A DNA stretch of 64,000 nucleotides from Malania oleifera. Lineage: Eukaryota > Streptophyta > Magnoliopsida > Santalales > Ximeniaceae. Under the pieces are notes generated by a model, which worked only from the letters and a program-made list of their open reading frames with translations, made no database searches and was not told where the DNA came from. The stretch covers positions 97,088,397 through 97,152,396 of the forward strand of contig NC_080423.1 in assembly GCF_029873635.1 (NCBI RefSeq). The letters run 5' to 3'. Of the stretch, positions 13,821-26,877 are shown in pieces; the first letter of the stretch is position 1; every line of letters starts with the position of its first letter. The translations under genes were made by a program, and so were the position numbers.

Positions 13821-13912
13821 GAGTTTTTTCCCAGATTATCTTTTTTTTTTTTAAATATATTAAATAATACCTCTTTTAGGAAAATATTTCCCAGAATGAC
13901 TCTGATGTAATC
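13821..13912 (+). repeat. Left terminal inverted repeat of the MULE
   Basis: It starts GAGTTTTTTCCCAGATTATC. The reverse complement of 28533-28624 starts GAGTTTTCCTCCCGATTATC. The two remain alignable through AAATATATTAAATAATA and TTTTAGGAAAATATTT to GATGTAATC or its variant, with scattered substitutions. Confidence 0.85.
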
Positions 13913-14137
13913 TCGCTACTCCAAGTAGAGAGATTTACTTTTGACTGAAAGGCTCATGCACGCATGGCAAATCTCGTTACTTGGAGTAGCGAGATTTGCT
14001 TCGGATACTCCAACCACTGTTTGACGCGTGGTAAATCTTGCTACTCAAAGTAGCGAGATTTACTTCAAATTTGAAATGACCATCCACCCGGCTATCAACG
14101 CGTGGCAAATCTTGCTACTTGAAGTAGCGAGATTTGC
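13907..14137. repeat. Left subterminal array of four palindromes
   Basis: Four near-perfect palindromes of about 32 bp lie at 13907-13938, 13967-13999, 14031-14063 and 14105-14137. Each reads GCAAATCTCGCTACTT, a 1-2 base centre, and the reverse complement arm, with small changes. Spacers of 28-41 bp often hold ACGCRTGG before a unit. Cruciform formation or transposase binding is an inference. Confidence 0.9.
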
Positions 14138-14156
14138 TTCAAACTAACCTCGCCCG

Positions 14157-14290
14157 TTCTTCCTCCTTCCTTGCGCGAACAGACAGTACCTTTGCAGAGC
14201 CGAGTGCAGGTTACTGTTGAAGGAGACTCTGGAGCGCTCAGGTGACCGTTGCGGGCTTCAAACCGAGAGCTATATAAACTCGAGATGGGG
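14157..14290 (+). promoter_or_regulatory. Candidate promoter next to the left end of the MULE
   Basis: A locally GC-rich stretch ends in TATATAAACT (14271-14280), followed by ATGGGGTAAGTTATG (from about 14285), which resembles a very short first exon with a GTAAGT donor. It may drive the transposase at 16897 through a long 5' intron; that link is not demonstrated. Confidence 0.4.
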
Positions 14291-15488
14291 TAAGTTATGT
14301 TTTCAATGTTCGGTGCATAGATTTTTAAATTAATTTTATTTCATCCAAAGCTTTGATAAGCGGAGAGTGTGATGTGAGTTTGAAATTTGTGCTGAAAGAT
14401 TCGTGGATAAGCACTTTTCTTAAGGTTAGTATTTCATTTTTTTGGTATTTGAATTTGATTTTTTGTCGAGAATATTTAACTTTTTCCTTTCAAACTGTTC
14501 TTCAATATTTAATTTTTTTTTTTGGATTGTTGTTTCCATTGTAAAATGCATTATTTTTACTGCCCTAGAATTTGTTGAAGTTTCCTCTACTCACTAAATC
14601 TGTTTTGAATTTCCATTCACATATTTTGGGTTTTCTGGAACCTTGAAATTGAAAAAGAAGGCTAAATGTCTGTTCTAAAAAATTTCCTTCCAAATAGATT
14701 TCCTAAAAAAAATGTTGAAATTTCCATTCACATATTTTTTTTCTTCTCCTGTTCTAGCATGTTGAAGCCTCTTGAAATTGTATGTAATATTGGACTCATT
14801 AACTACAACATTATATGTGTGGAGTAGCTGTATTTGCATAATATATGAATGTTATTTATGTTTATTAGAGATCTTTAATATCTTTCATATAGGGTAATTA
14901 AAAATATTATTTCCTTGATGTCTGTGATTTGTGCAAAAATTGGTAATTATGAACTTTAATTGATGGATGTGTTATGGAAGTAGTTTTACAATTGTAGTGC
15001 TTTATTTTGGATTGATTGTTATTGAGATATATGATTAGAAGCTATACTGAATTGTTGATATGAAATTTTGAGTGCAACCTGATGAATGTATATAGACTAT
15101 TGAGATTTTGAAGCTAAAATTTTGCCAAAGTTTCTATAAATTGGACACTTTTAACATCTCAAAATATTATCAATTAACAAAGAGAAATTAGTTAAATCAC
15201 AAAGTTAACAAAACTTAACAAAGTTAATAATTATTTAACTTTATTAACAAAATAATTGAAATCTTACACCTAATATGTTTCTTACTGTATTTTGTTGTCT
15301 ACTTCTCATTCTTTAAAGCAACCCGTATAAATTATGTTACTTTTGGTTCAAAATGATAGTGTAAATTTTCCACTGGATTATTTTGGGTTGTAAGAGGGAA
15401 TCTGAATATAACTCTGATTATGAAAAAAAAAATACATTTATAAATTCAAAGATTGAAAACTTGAACTTATGACCAAATTGATAAAGTC

Positions 15489-15521
<33 letters not shown>

Positions 15522-16896
15522 TACACCTTTCATAGTAATTATTAGTTAGCTGAAATAAAAAATAACTATTAGGGTCACCAAGATAATTTTTTTTTTATAA
15601 TTACATAATTAAAAATTATAAAAATATGAAATGGTAATTCAACTAAAAATTTGTTCAAAAACAAACAAATACTAGATTCATGAATTTGTATGCTCATCAT
15701 ATATGTACTAGTAAAAATGTAACATACATTATGACTTAAAAAAGATTAATAGTTAACTAAATGAAAGCGAGTTGCAAGTGGCAAGAGGAAGAGAAGAGGT
15801 AAAGTCATAAGAAATTGATTACAAAAAAAATTTTCACAAGAAGATTTTTTATTGGACCATGAAAGCAAAGGGTCGATTAATTAATGTGAAGAGGGGTTCT
15901 GGGCTATCTACCATCTTTAATACACTGATCACAGGGTTAATGTTGAAGCCGCCTTCCTTCTTCACCATTACTATTGTGATTTCGCTTCCTACTTTGGGAC
16001 CATTTCAATTGAAATTACTCATCTTTAACTAACCACTCTGGCCGATTTAATTAAATTTTACACAGTATTATAACTTCATTGAAGAGTTAAGCGACTTGAT
16101 GCTTAAGATTATTTCATATATTGAACATCTTTGTAATAATATGAGCATATTTTTAAAAATGTAGTGGAAATTATCAGTAAGAATGAACACCACATTTATT
16201 ATGTTTGTGAAAATTGAAGATCCTCCCCTAATTTATGTATTTTTCACCAATATATCGATACAAATGTAGTGTTCACATTTTAAAACACTTGTCATAAGAC
16301 GATCCCATTCCCATTTCATGAATCGAGATGTTATGCGTCCTAAGTAACATTTTCCAAAAGATTCGTTCAACTCCTTTGAGGATGGCTGTTCGGATCAGCA
16401 ATGAATCCTCAAAAGGTTACTGAATAAAATTGAACTTCAAATTAAGTGGCAACCCAACCCACAATGAGGCAGAGTACGAAGTACCATTTTAGAAAAATTA
16501 CTCTTAAGAGCACCATTTCATAGTTCTTTGGATTCTAGGTTGAAGTGCCATTTTGGGAAAATTCTAAGTATATGTCATATGGGCAAAATCAATACACATT
16601 AATGTTTTAATAGTTTATTCATTACACTTTTCAATTAATCTATTTGCTTTCTTGGTGGATTTGAACTTAACACCAAACTTTAGAGTTTGTTTATTCATAG
16701 ACATTGAATTCATCTATTTATTTTCTTGGTGGAGAAGTTAGGTCCAAACGCTAAGTTCATTCATTCATTAGAATTTGTATACACCTATTTGGTTTATATT
16801 TATTAGTTATTTCGTTAAGATATAATTTACACATATCACTTATACATACAATTTTGTCTTGTGTAGGGTTTTTTTATTTCCCGATCGCCGATCTAA
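14291..16896. other. AT-rich leader of the MULE, no gene recognised
   Basis: No coding region is recognised. It contains a (TAA)n run at about 15488-15520. It could be an intron or untranslated leader between the candidate promoter and the transposase. Confidence 0.4.
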
Positions 16897-19430
16897 ATGG
16901 CAGGAAGCTCAAGCAGTGCTCCGATGACGGTATTATTATATATAGGGGGGAACATTATAACCGGATTAGATGGTGTTAGGTATAGTAGTCGTCCAGTTCG
17001 ACCTATTCGAATTGGTCGTAGGTGTAAATTAAGTAATTTATATATGAAGATATATAAATATTTGCATATTGATCCAGATCAATATGCATTGCGCGAGAGT
17101 TAAATAATACAGCCTTCTACGAGGCTGTTCCCATATCAGATGATTATGGGTTGCGTATTGTATTGGACGCACACTGCGTCGGTGAGACATATTTAACGAT
17201 GCAATTGCATGTCGAGACCATTCCTCAAATGGGTTTAATCGCGGCTAGGCAGCCAAACGCGCCTGCGAAGCAATTGGATGAGGTCGGTGAAGACATCGAA
17301 CAAACATATCAGGTCGATGTTGGTGCAGAAGTTCGTGCTATGTCTACGGTCGATTTTAACGAATATCCGGGATCGTCATTTGAGCTGTCGGCGTATGAAG
17401 CACCTGTTCCTCACACGTTTCTGCAAAGAGGTTGTGAAGACGTCCCGAGTGCGGGACCAGCATCGTTGTTCGGCATTGCAAACGACACATTGGACGAGGG
17501 CATGAACATTACGAACGATGTTCATATTGAAGAAGAACACATGCACGAGCAGGAAATGGGTGAAGGGTTAAATGATGTCCCCGATGATGTGAACTTACCC
17601 CACCATGACACGGACGACGCATCATTTGACGCGCAATTCATGGGCGAGCTTTCGATGTACGATCATATTGACCTAGATGCTGTAGATTTAATTGGGGTGA
17701 TGAGCTTCCTATATGCATGACTCGTTGGAAAGAATCCTCTGAATTGAGTAAGGGAATGCTCTTCGGATCGAATGATCAGTTGATCGCTGCAGTGCGAATA
17801 TATCATGCTCGCACCCACCATGACTTCCATGTGGTGCGATCTACTCCTGAGTTGTGGGTTGCTAGGTGTAAGGACCACGATTGCGCGTGGAGATTACGTG
17901 CCATGTATCAGATGATGCACCGTTTATTCGAAATCACCCAATATGGTGGTTCGCACATGTGCCTAAATAAACTTCTATCGCAAGACCATAACCAAATCAC
18001 GTCGTCCCTCATTGCTGGGGAGATAGTGAATATGATCAGGGGAGATGTGTCGATGTCGATCGCTACATTGAAGAAGTTCATAGATCGTCGATTCGGGTGT
18101 TCAATCTCTTATAAGAAGGTTTGGTTGGGTAAACAGAAGGCAATAGCCTAAGTATTCGGTGATTGAGAGAAATCATATGAAACGTTACCAAAGTGGATGG
18201 AAGCGATGCACGCGTACAATCCTGGGACAATAATCAAGTGGAGGTCAACTCCTATTCCAGGTAGCACTAACAGCGTAACCTTCGTATCTGTATTTTGGTC
18301 GTTCGCAGCATCTATTTAGGGTTTTCGTCACTGCCCTCCCGTTATATGTGTGGACGGGACACACTTGTATGGTAAGTACAAGGGCAAACTCCTTATTACG
18401 AAGTGCCCCGATGCAAATAGGCAAATATTTCCCCTTGCATTCGCTATTGTGCAAGAGGAAAGCCTCGACACATGGAATTGGTTTCTGTGTTGTCTGAATT
18501 TGATTACCGACAGGGACGACATTTGTCTCATATCAGATCAGCATCCAGGGATTATCGTTACAGTGCAGCACAATCCTAATTGGCAACCACCACGTGCGCA
18601 CCACTGATTCTGCCTTCGACATGTGGTGAGCAACTTTAATACGAAAGTGCGGAGTGTCAATATGAAGCGAATGGCTGAGCGAGCGGGAAGGGAGCATTAG
18701 GTGAGAAAATTTGACAAGTGGATGGAGAGGATATTCGATGAGGGTGGAGAGCCAGCCAAGTCGTTCTTTGATCAGATCCATCCTCATATGTGGACTCAGT
18801 GCCACGATGGTAGAAAGAGGTATGGAAACATGACCACCAACCTAGTCGAATGTTTCAACGCCGTCCTAAAAGGCGCACGTAGCCTTCCCATAATGGCTCT
18901 TGTGCAACTAACATTTTATCACGTTGCACATTATTTTAATAGCCGACGGAGGCTGCTCGTAACGCAATATCTAAAGGAAATACGTTGACTCCGCATATAT
19001 TGCTAGCGATGGAAACAATGTCCAAACTTTGAGCATCCAGAGGCGCGAATGCTCCTACAGGAAGTGACAATATTTACACTATCCTTGCTCTCACCTTCTT
19101 GCAGCTTGTGCCGAGACACGGCTAAATGCAAGCTAGTATGTTGATCTATATTGGAGCACTGCCGAGCACTATACAACATATGCTGTCGAATTTTATCCAA
19201 TTATGCATGAGGCATACTGGCCAACTTGCTTGTTGCCGAAATTGCAGGCAAATCCTGCATATGCTCGACATAAAGGTCGGCCTAGGAGCTTACGTATACA
19301 GAACGAGATGGATGCCCGGGAAGGTCGGAAAAATATCACGTGTAGCATATGTCGTCAAGAAGGACATAACCGCACAAGATGTCCGAGAAGGACACAACCT
19401 GGGGATGCAGCTGGACCTTCGCACTGACTT
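16897..19430 (+). pseudogene. MURA-like (MuDR) transposase, broken
   Basis: The N-terminal part (16897-17103) reads IGGNIITGLDGVRYS and IYKYLHIDPDQY, the usual start of plant MuDR transposases. After a frame change, 17151-17720 encodes an acidic linker. The frame 17717-18151 is a MuDR DNA-binding-like domain (AVRIYHARTHHDFHVVRST, CKDHDCAWRLRA). The MULE DDE domain follows: VDGTHLYGKYKG with the first Asp at about 18350, ISDQHPG with the second at about 18535, and NLVECFNAVLKGARSLPI at about 18840-18895. A CCHC zinc knuckle (CSICRQEGHNRTRC) lies at about 19340-19385. At least five breaks (frame changes, and stops such as those ending at 17103, 18151 and 18607) split it. It would cut and paste the element in an intact relative. 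The start was chosen at the ATG preceding the conserved N-terminus. Confidence 0.85.
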
Positions 19431-19911
19431 ATAACTTATAGGTTTAGGCGATTTGCGTACTCTTAGTCATCGAGTCACGACAAGTTTTCAACTGTAATGC
19501 TACTTCCTCCTTCTAAACAAGGCGATTATAAATAAGTCAGCCGCATCCATTTACGTGAAGATTCATGAACTTGGGCTTGGGTCAGGAGAGCCTTTTTCCT
19601 AGATTCCAAATATAAGATCCTTAGGCCGCTTTCCTTTTTCGGTGAACATGCGAATGCTCCATGCTCAATTAGGCTCTGAGCAATTGAGTCACTGTGTTCA
19701 TCAATGGAGAATAGTGCATCTTGAGATAAAAACTTGGTGAGATATTTTCATTTGTACACATTTAGGATAAACCCTGAGATTTTCGTTCGATTCCACCATA
19801 CAAAGCAGCCGTGACAGATACTCAATTCTGATGATTTTTATGTTTATGCTTTAAATATGCTGGCTTGTTTGCAGGATTGATCCAAGGCCGTCCGATACTA
19901 GTGTATTGAGT

Positions 19912-22114
19912 ATGGCCGATCATCACCGGTCCAATCGGGCGTGGACCGATTCGCATGTTGACGTGTTATATTGCCGAGGGGGCAGTCAGAGCGTACATGA
20001 TAGGATAGGCACAGACCCCCGCATTATTAATTGGATACGTGATGCAGGTTTTTATGAGATATATCAAATTGGCAATATCCAGTTGGATTGGCATCTTGTG
20101 ACCGCGTTGGTGGAGCGATGGAGGCCAGAGACACACACTTTCCACTTGCCGCACGGGGAGGCGACTATCACATTACAGGATGTCGCAGTGTTGTTCAGGC
20201 TACTGATTGATAGGTTGCCCGTCACTAGTTGTACAGTTGGACCAGTACAGGAAGGAGGCGCCGGTTAGGGGGGAGGACTTCGCCGCATGTGCGAGAGATT
20301 GTTAGGAGTGGTGCCTCTAGATGGTGAGCTTGTTGGTGCCCTCATTCGCATGCGGTTTCTAGAGGGGGAGATGTTTCGCCAGCTTCCGGCTGATGCTGAT
20401 GATCACACTATAGCGTGTCACGCACGTGCCCACCTATGCGATTGATATGTGGGACGCTGTTCTGCGACCTATTGGGGAGTTATGCACACTTGATGTTCCT
20501 TCCACTTCTCTCGGAACGAGCAGAGATACGCCATTATAGTTGGGGCTCTGCGACGTTAGTCTGGCTATACTAGGAGATATGTCGCGCAGCTGACGTTTCC
20601 CACTCACAGATCGGAGGAGCACTCCGCTTATTGCACGTCGTTAGCTCCTACGCGTCACGGTCTCCGGCGTCTTATTCAGAGGGACAAGGAGGGACACCCA
20701 ATTGACCCAGCTCCACTCGCGTGGAGGTTAGTAACTCCACCTACAATCATTTCCTTGTATAAGTGGTACGTATATTAAGTTGTACTACGTACTGGTGGTT
20801 ACATCTTGTTAACTTACGTTTCATTTTGTAGAGGTGGAGGGATCAGTTGTTGGCACCTAATGTTGCGCAACACACGCTACCCTGATATAGATTCGAGCTG
20901 GACATGCACCGGGAGCACGAGGTACTCTCGGTTATGTGTATTGATAGTATTTTTCATTATTTGCATATATTCCCGTCCCACCTCTTACATTTACTATATG
21001 TATACGCGCAGTTCGTATGGGCGCCCTACACTGATGACATTGTTGCCGACCTACCGCCTGGCTATGCAGTTGGGTCGGACCTCTAGGTTGCCTGAGTTCC
21101 ACTCATATGTTTTCATATTGTCAAGTGGCATCTCCCAGACCGAGTGATGCGCCAGTTTGGCTTTCGACAGGGCATCCCTAGCCACTTCTGTACTTTGGGG
21201 GTCGATGTACGTAGGGAGGACTTGCACGAGATTGATGGTCGCGATCAGGGGAACACGGATTGGGTTGCCGAGCAAGCGATGTACGTGAGTATGTGGGGAC
21301 ATAGGCGGGAGTACATCGTGGAGGGAGTGCGAGCGGATGAGCTAAAGGGTCCAGAGGATCCGTATTACACGTGGTATAGGTCGATCACACGTCACTTCGT
21401 AGATAGGACCGCGGCGGTCTACATGAGCCTCGTACGCTTACTTAAACGTATACCTAATTTATTACCGTTTACATTAGCAATTCAATCTTGTAACCACTAT
21501 TTTCGTATGCTGCAGGCTGACGTATTACACCAGGTCGACTCGCTATCATCAGACCCCGCTATAAGCGATTTAGCGAAAGCTGGTTTGGACATTGTCTACG
21601 AGGACGGGCGATGGATCCCTACCCCACGCCGGCCCCCGGCCCCATGAGGTGGTCGAGGAGCTCCAGTACGAGGGGTTGAGCAGCTACCTCTAGCCGTCCA
21701 TCGAGTCCGGCCTTCTCACCGCCCATTGTACATGAGGAGTATGTGTTTGGGTCGTCCACACCGTATGCCCCATCGACAACTGCTAATTTTGAGGGACCTT
21801 CCAGTAGACCGGTGGATTATCGATCTGACTCTGCCACGACACCATTGATGTCGTACTTACTAGACAACCCTCTCGATGCGGAGGAGGTGGACGCACCCGA
21901 GTTGCCGGCTCAGACTCGTCCAGAGACTACATATGACATAGCTCCCCGTCCGCTTCACCTAGAGATAGATTATCCAGTACCTATGGGCGGAGAGGACAGA
22001 CATGCAGCCTCTCGATGTGACCGGACACCAGACGCGGACGAGCAGCCAGGTGAGGGCAGACGCAGACGGCAGCCACCCCGACACCGAAGACGAACTCCAT
22101 GTGGTACCGAGTAG
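19912..22114 (+). pseudogene. Plant mobile domain (PMD, MAIN-like / PP7 long-form-like) gene, broken
   Basis: From ATG 19912 the product has GFYEIYQIGNIQLDWHLVTA, LVERWRPETHTFHLPHGE and TITLQDVAVLF, the hallmark of the plant mobile domain (often annotated aminotransferase-like or PP7 long form homolog). A plausible 107 bp intron is at 20727-20833 (GTTAGT...TAGAG), joining AW to RWRDQLLAPN. The second exon continues with DDIVADLPPGY, RQFGFRQGIP and DPYYTWYRSITRHF, then an acidic and basic tail to 22114. Stops at about 20266, 21085 and 21094 and a damaged stretch at about 20440-20640 show it is dead. Proteins of this family are known both as host genes acting in meristems and gene silencing and as MULE or retroelement cargo. 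Its position directly downstream of the transposase, same strand, within the same inverted repeats, makes it cargo. Confidence 0.85.
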
Positions 22115-22129
22115 GCGATATATGTATTT

Positions 22130-22330
22130 CTTAATAAGTTTATACTTTCATTTGTACATCAGATATATGTTTACAACTTCATTTGTACATAATGTATTTA
22201 TTCATTATTCATTTGTGCATAATGTATTTATTCATGACTTCATTTGTACAGCATGTATTTGTATAGAATATATCATTTGTACATAATGTATTTGTTTGGA
22301 GTATCATTTGTACATAATGTAATTTCTTAA
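22130..22330 (+). repeat. Degenerate short repeat around CATTTGTACATAATGTATTT
   Basis: The motif TTCATTTGTACATAATGTAT and close variants recur about six times in 200 bp after the end of the PMD gene. It may be part of the 3' untranslated region. Confidence 0.7.
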
Positions 22331-22378
22331 TTTTGAATCTATAGAGCAGCACTAGGTAAAGTGCCAAGCAGGTATCAT

Positions 22379-22735
22379 TTAGTATAATAATTTGATAGGC
22401 TGAATGTATACGAATCTCGTGAATGTAACGTTGTAAACATACTGGTATCAATTGTATTTGAATAATGTTTTCTTTACACAGGTGCGTGGATGGATATGCT
22501 CAATTTGTAAATAGGACTCTATCGAAATTAGTATAGTAATTTGATAGGTTGAATGTATACGAATCTCATGAATGTAACGTTGTAAACATACTGGTATCAA
22601 TTGTATTTGAATAATGTTTTCTTTGCACAGGTGCGTGGATGGATATGCTCAATTTGTAAACAGGACTCTGCCGAAATTAGTATAGTGTTTTGATAGGTTG
22701 AATGTATACGAATCTCATGAATGTAACGTTGTGAA
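22379..22735 (+). repeat. 149 bp tandem repeat, about 2.4 copies
   Basis: TTTGATAGGYTGAATGTATA starts at 22391, 22540 and, with one variant, 22689, giving a constant 149 bp period. Copies are about 95% alike. Each full unit includes a pyrimidine-rich stretch ending in ACACAG or GCACAG followed by GTGCGTGGATGG, which looks like a splice acceptor. Confidence 0.9.
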
Positions 22736-23494
22736 ATATAATTTAGTCTCTCTATTTATGCTTTTTAGGTTTTATTTCTACTTTTATTTTCACAATATTG
22801 AAAGTAACACCAAACGGGCCCTGAGGAAAAAGGAAAGAATTCAATTAGGTGCAATTCAACTTGAATAGGGTGGAAATGTATACTCAGTAAAAGAGTTGTA
22901 TGATATGATGATTTATCTTTAGAACTACCCAAAAAAAATAAAATCCTAAAAAGTGTATACCGAGCCATTTGCATTTCTACAACATTTGGTTCATGGCATT
23001 ATTGTCTCCTTCCACTTTCGGATGCTTCAGAATTGTGTTACTCAAGATACAAAATTTTCATGAACATAAGAATTTTAATGTTTTGATCACAAACATATTG
23101 CTAATAGATTTTTTGGCATGGAGCATTAATCTTTTGTTCATAATAAGATTGATATGGAAAGGAGGGTATGTCTTATTTTTTTAAATATAAATTAAGATTT
23201 TTTGTTAACTAATACCAAGTTGCGAATCTAGATATGAATGAACAGCTTCAATGAAAAATCTTTATTCTCGATAATGGAATTCGAATTAAACGAGGGAAAA
23301 CATTGGAATACTTTGGAATCATTGAATGCACAAACCAAATGCCAATCAAAGGCACAATAGAACCAATCATTAAATAAAAAATGTAATGACAATCCAAAAT
23401 GTAAAAAGTTAAACATGGGCCAGACGGAAATAATATCCTACAATCTGTAAAGGAGGAAGTTCTATCAACTCCTATCGATAATGGATATATATAT
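22736..23494. other. MULE interior, nothing recognised
   Basis: AT-rich DNA between the tandem repeat and the solo LTR. No coding or structural signal was found beyond short open frames. Confidence 0.4.
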
Positions 23495-23760
23495 TGTAAA
23501 GACCCGAAAATTTAAAAAAGATTAAAATAATTTGGAAAAAAAATAATAAATAAAATAACAGATAAATAAATAAAAGGAATGGTGTGGGAAAAAGAAAAAA
23601 AAATAAAATTAAAGAAATTAAATAAAATTAAGATAAATTAAATAATTAAATAATTAGTTATTAAATTAAATATTTTTACATTGGATTTAAAAAAAAAAAA
23701 ACTAATTGAAATAAGAAAAATGTATATATGGTTAATATAATATATAAATATATATATGTA

Positions 23761-23800
<40 letters not shown>

Positions 23801-26179
23801 AAGTATAAGTTTAATATTTATATATATAAAGTACTGACAGAAGGATAAGTAAAAAAGAAGAAAGAAGAAAGAAGAAGGAAGAAGAAAGAAGAAAGAAGAA
23901 AGAGAATAGTCAGATGCCCCCCCCCCTCTCTGCAATCTCCTGCGTACTCTTGTGTGCCTCTCCGTCTCTGTCTCTCTTTTTCTTTCAATTACTCGGCGAG
24001 TTTGCGACGGATCGGGAAACGGAAGGTGCCATTGGAATCCTGGTTCAGCTGCCGACATTTCTACTAGAGCAGATTTTTCATGGGAACGGTTTAGGCACTG
24101 CTCCTGGGAAAAGGTAATTTTTTCCCATTTTCTCAATTTCGCCATTAATATGTGGTTAAATCGACGAACGGACACCACCACGGGGTCCTAGTCGTCGTCA
24201 TCGTCATTTTGACGTATGTAATTTTCCAATTAGGATTTTTTAGGCCCTACTCCAAAGCGAGAGTGGGATTTGAGAAATTTGACAATTTGGCTAAATTTAA
24301 GGGTTTTATTATTTATTTATGAATTATGGCCCTAGGAAGTATTAAATTAATATTTTATTTATGAATAATTTATTGGAATTAGGAATTTAATTTCAGGGTC
24401 CGAGTGAGCGCCGCAAGTATTTTCGGAGTCCCTATTGGCGTAGTTCAAGAAACCAGGTAAGGGGAAAAATATATATTAAATCAGAATTTTTATGAATTTA
24501 ATGGAAAAATAAATTGTGTTATATGTATGTGTAATTTTTCAATATGGGTAAAATGTCAGCTTTTTAAATTATATATATATTTTTAAGTTTAGGGCTATTT
24601 ATTAGATATGTATATGCAAAAATGAACTGATGAAAGTAGGAAATATTTTCAGGATAATTAAGTAAGAAAGGAAAAGTATTTTTAATATATAAACATTAAA
24701 TATTGGTTGGCTTATTTTACAGCCAGTGTATGAATTTTATTGTTAAATTGTGTGGCATGAGAATTTGTGCAAATATATGTTAAATATATGAGATGCAGGC
24801 TAACTAAGTAAAATCATGAAAATAAAATATGATATGGATAATGTTGCCTATGTGTGTTAATGCAATCATGTAAACAGCTGAAAAATGCTGGATAAACAGC
24901 TGAAAGATGCTGGGTAAAATAGCTGAAAGTGGTTGGATAAATGTGTCACAGTTGAAAGTGGCTGAGTAAATGTGTCACAGCTGAAAGTGGCTGGATAAAT
25001 GTGTCACAGCTGAAAGTGGTTGAGTAAATGTAAAACAGCTGAAAGATGTTGGGTAAAATAGCTGAAAGATGCTTGATAAAACAGCTGAAAGATGCTGAGT
25101 ATGAAATGAAATGAAATCAAAATGGAAATGAAATGTAAAATGTGAACAGTATAAAATGGGAAAGAGTCACTTAAAGCGAAATACAATGCAATGTTAAGCC
25201 ATGAATATGAAGAGATGTGTATAATTAAATAATGATAGAAAGAATGATGTATTATGATATTAGAAGTATGTATGTACGTAGAACATATTACGATTGGGCG
25301 AGGCATACCTTTCGCCTGAGGGCTTGCTGAGTAAGGTGAGTGCACTAGTAGCTTCAGATATGGCAGTAGCTGCATAACGTGTTAGGGCAGAGGGAACCTA
25401 CTTGTATGGGCGGGTAGAATTCCCTATCCTTAGGCCCTTTGTCGGTAAACTATTGTTGAATGCGTGAGTACGAGATCAATTTAACACTTGAGGGCTTACT
25501 GAGTAAGGTGAGTGCCCTGGTATGCTTAAATTGTGACCTTTGGGTTGCCTAAATATCAGAGCAGAGGGGTGCTACTTGTATGGGCTGGTAATCACCCTTA
25601 TCCTCGGGTAATCTCGTGGGTTAAATATTTGCATGTGTTTGATTATGATCAGGAAATGATTTCGGAAATTATGTTAAGGATTTTCAAATGTTAAATATTA
25701 TGTTATATATAAACTCATGTTGGCCACACACTGCTTTAATATATGGTTTCTTCCCTTACTGAGATGTGTCTCACCCGAATATAAATTTATCTTTTTTTTT
25801 TAGGATTTCATCGAGATCAAGCTTAGAGAGCTCGAGGTTCTATAACATTATTGGGAAATAGTAAAAGAAAATGGTATATTTCTATGTTAATTATGAGATG
25901 CAAATATTTATGTTTTACGTCCTTATATTTTAAGTTTGTGGAGAAAAGAAAGTTTGTGAACATACTGAATTATTTTGGAAATTATGTAGATTTATGGAAA
26001 TGCAGGTGTTGGATGATTTAATATGGATTATAGTTAGAATTAGTAAACTCTGGTATTATGTTATATGGAGATTATGATCATGTTTTTTCGCTGCGTATGT
26101 TATGTTTTGGAATATGATTTATGAGGATATGATCAGGTATAACGCACCGGACCCGGGTTTAAGGGTTCGGGGCGTTTCA
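23495..26179 (+). mobile_element. Solo LTR of a Ty3/gypsy-type element inside the MULE
   Basis: It begins TGTAAAGACCC and ends GGGGCGTTTCA, with TATAT directly before (23490-23494) and after (26180-26184). A 5 bp duplication and TG...CA ends define an LTR. It is 2685 bp with no internal region. It holds (TA)n at about 23755-23798, pyrimidine-rich leader sequence, a minisatellite (24885-25110), two copies of a conserved block (25303-25430, 25490-25620) and a CTTACTGAGATGTGTCTCACC motif near 25760. Tekay/Del-like origin is an inference. Confidence 0.85.
24885..25110 (+). repeat. Minisatellite inside the solo LTR, unit about 24-36 bp
   Basis: Units of the form ACAGCTGAAAGTGGCTGAGT plus AAATGTGTC, or the shorter CAGCTGAAAGATGCTGGGTA form, repeat about eight times. 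Confidence 0.85.
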
Positions 26180-26877
26180 TATATGATGAAGAAGTCAAAG
26201 TTAAAAAACATTAAATGTAGGACAGTGTTGTCCCAACTCTATATGCTAGAAAATGTTAATAACATAGAAGAAGGAAATAATTTACAAATCTCTAAATTTT
26301 GTAGGATTCATGAAGGGTGAAAGGGTTTTAACATTCGGAAATGTAAAGACAATCCAAGGGGGGATTGTTGTCTGAAGGAGAAGTAGAATCATAATTCAGC
26401 TTCTCTCAGCTACTCGCTGCCTTCTCTTCATTACCACCTACCCTGCCGAACACTGAACTACTCTTCTTCTCTGGTGAAATCCATGGATTATCTGCAGGCT
26501 ACAAAATGTCCGTCAGTAACTTCTGGCCTATTAGCTGAGGCTGCTGCTTATTATCTTGTCCTATTTTCTTTCATGCAGCTATCGTTGCCGATTTGGCATT
26601 TGTTGCTGCTTGTTTTCTTCTACCCCCATTCTTTCCCACTTCTGAGCCAACAGCTACCACCTCCACCTTTAAATCTTCATCGCTGAAATCATCGTTTTCA
26701 TCTTCCCCATTAGATATCTCTGTAACAGTTAACGACTTTTCTGTGCTACAACCCTTGATACTTTCTTCCTCGCTGACACTTGGGGAATTTCATGTTAATT
26801 CCCAACATCAAGAATAATAAGTTTTGAAATAAGCAGAAGACTCGATAAGTATAATTGTAGTAGTCATTGGAGGAGTA
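26180..26877. other. MULE interior, unassigned
   Basis: Contains two overlapping frames of 70-75 codons at 26474-26817 rich in Leu, Ser and Pro. No family is recognised; they could be chance frames or the remnant of captured host sequence. Confidence 0.3.

Noticed and set aside
13907-14137. CRISPR-like or tRNA-like array from the regularly spaced repeats
   Set aside because: Units are palindromes with similar spacers, found at both ends of a plant MULE; there is no bacterial context and no tRNA fold or promoter boxes.
23495-26179. TGTAACRACCC...GGGGCGTTACA elements as DNA transposons with inverted ends
   Set aside because: The inverted ends are short, the target duplications are 5 bp, ends are TG...CA, and a promoter plus leader layout is visible, all fitting LTRs.
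26474-26817. Two overlapping frames of 70-75 codons in the MULE as a captured host gene
   Set aside because: No family recognised, no splice or codon evidence; kept only as unassigned DNA.
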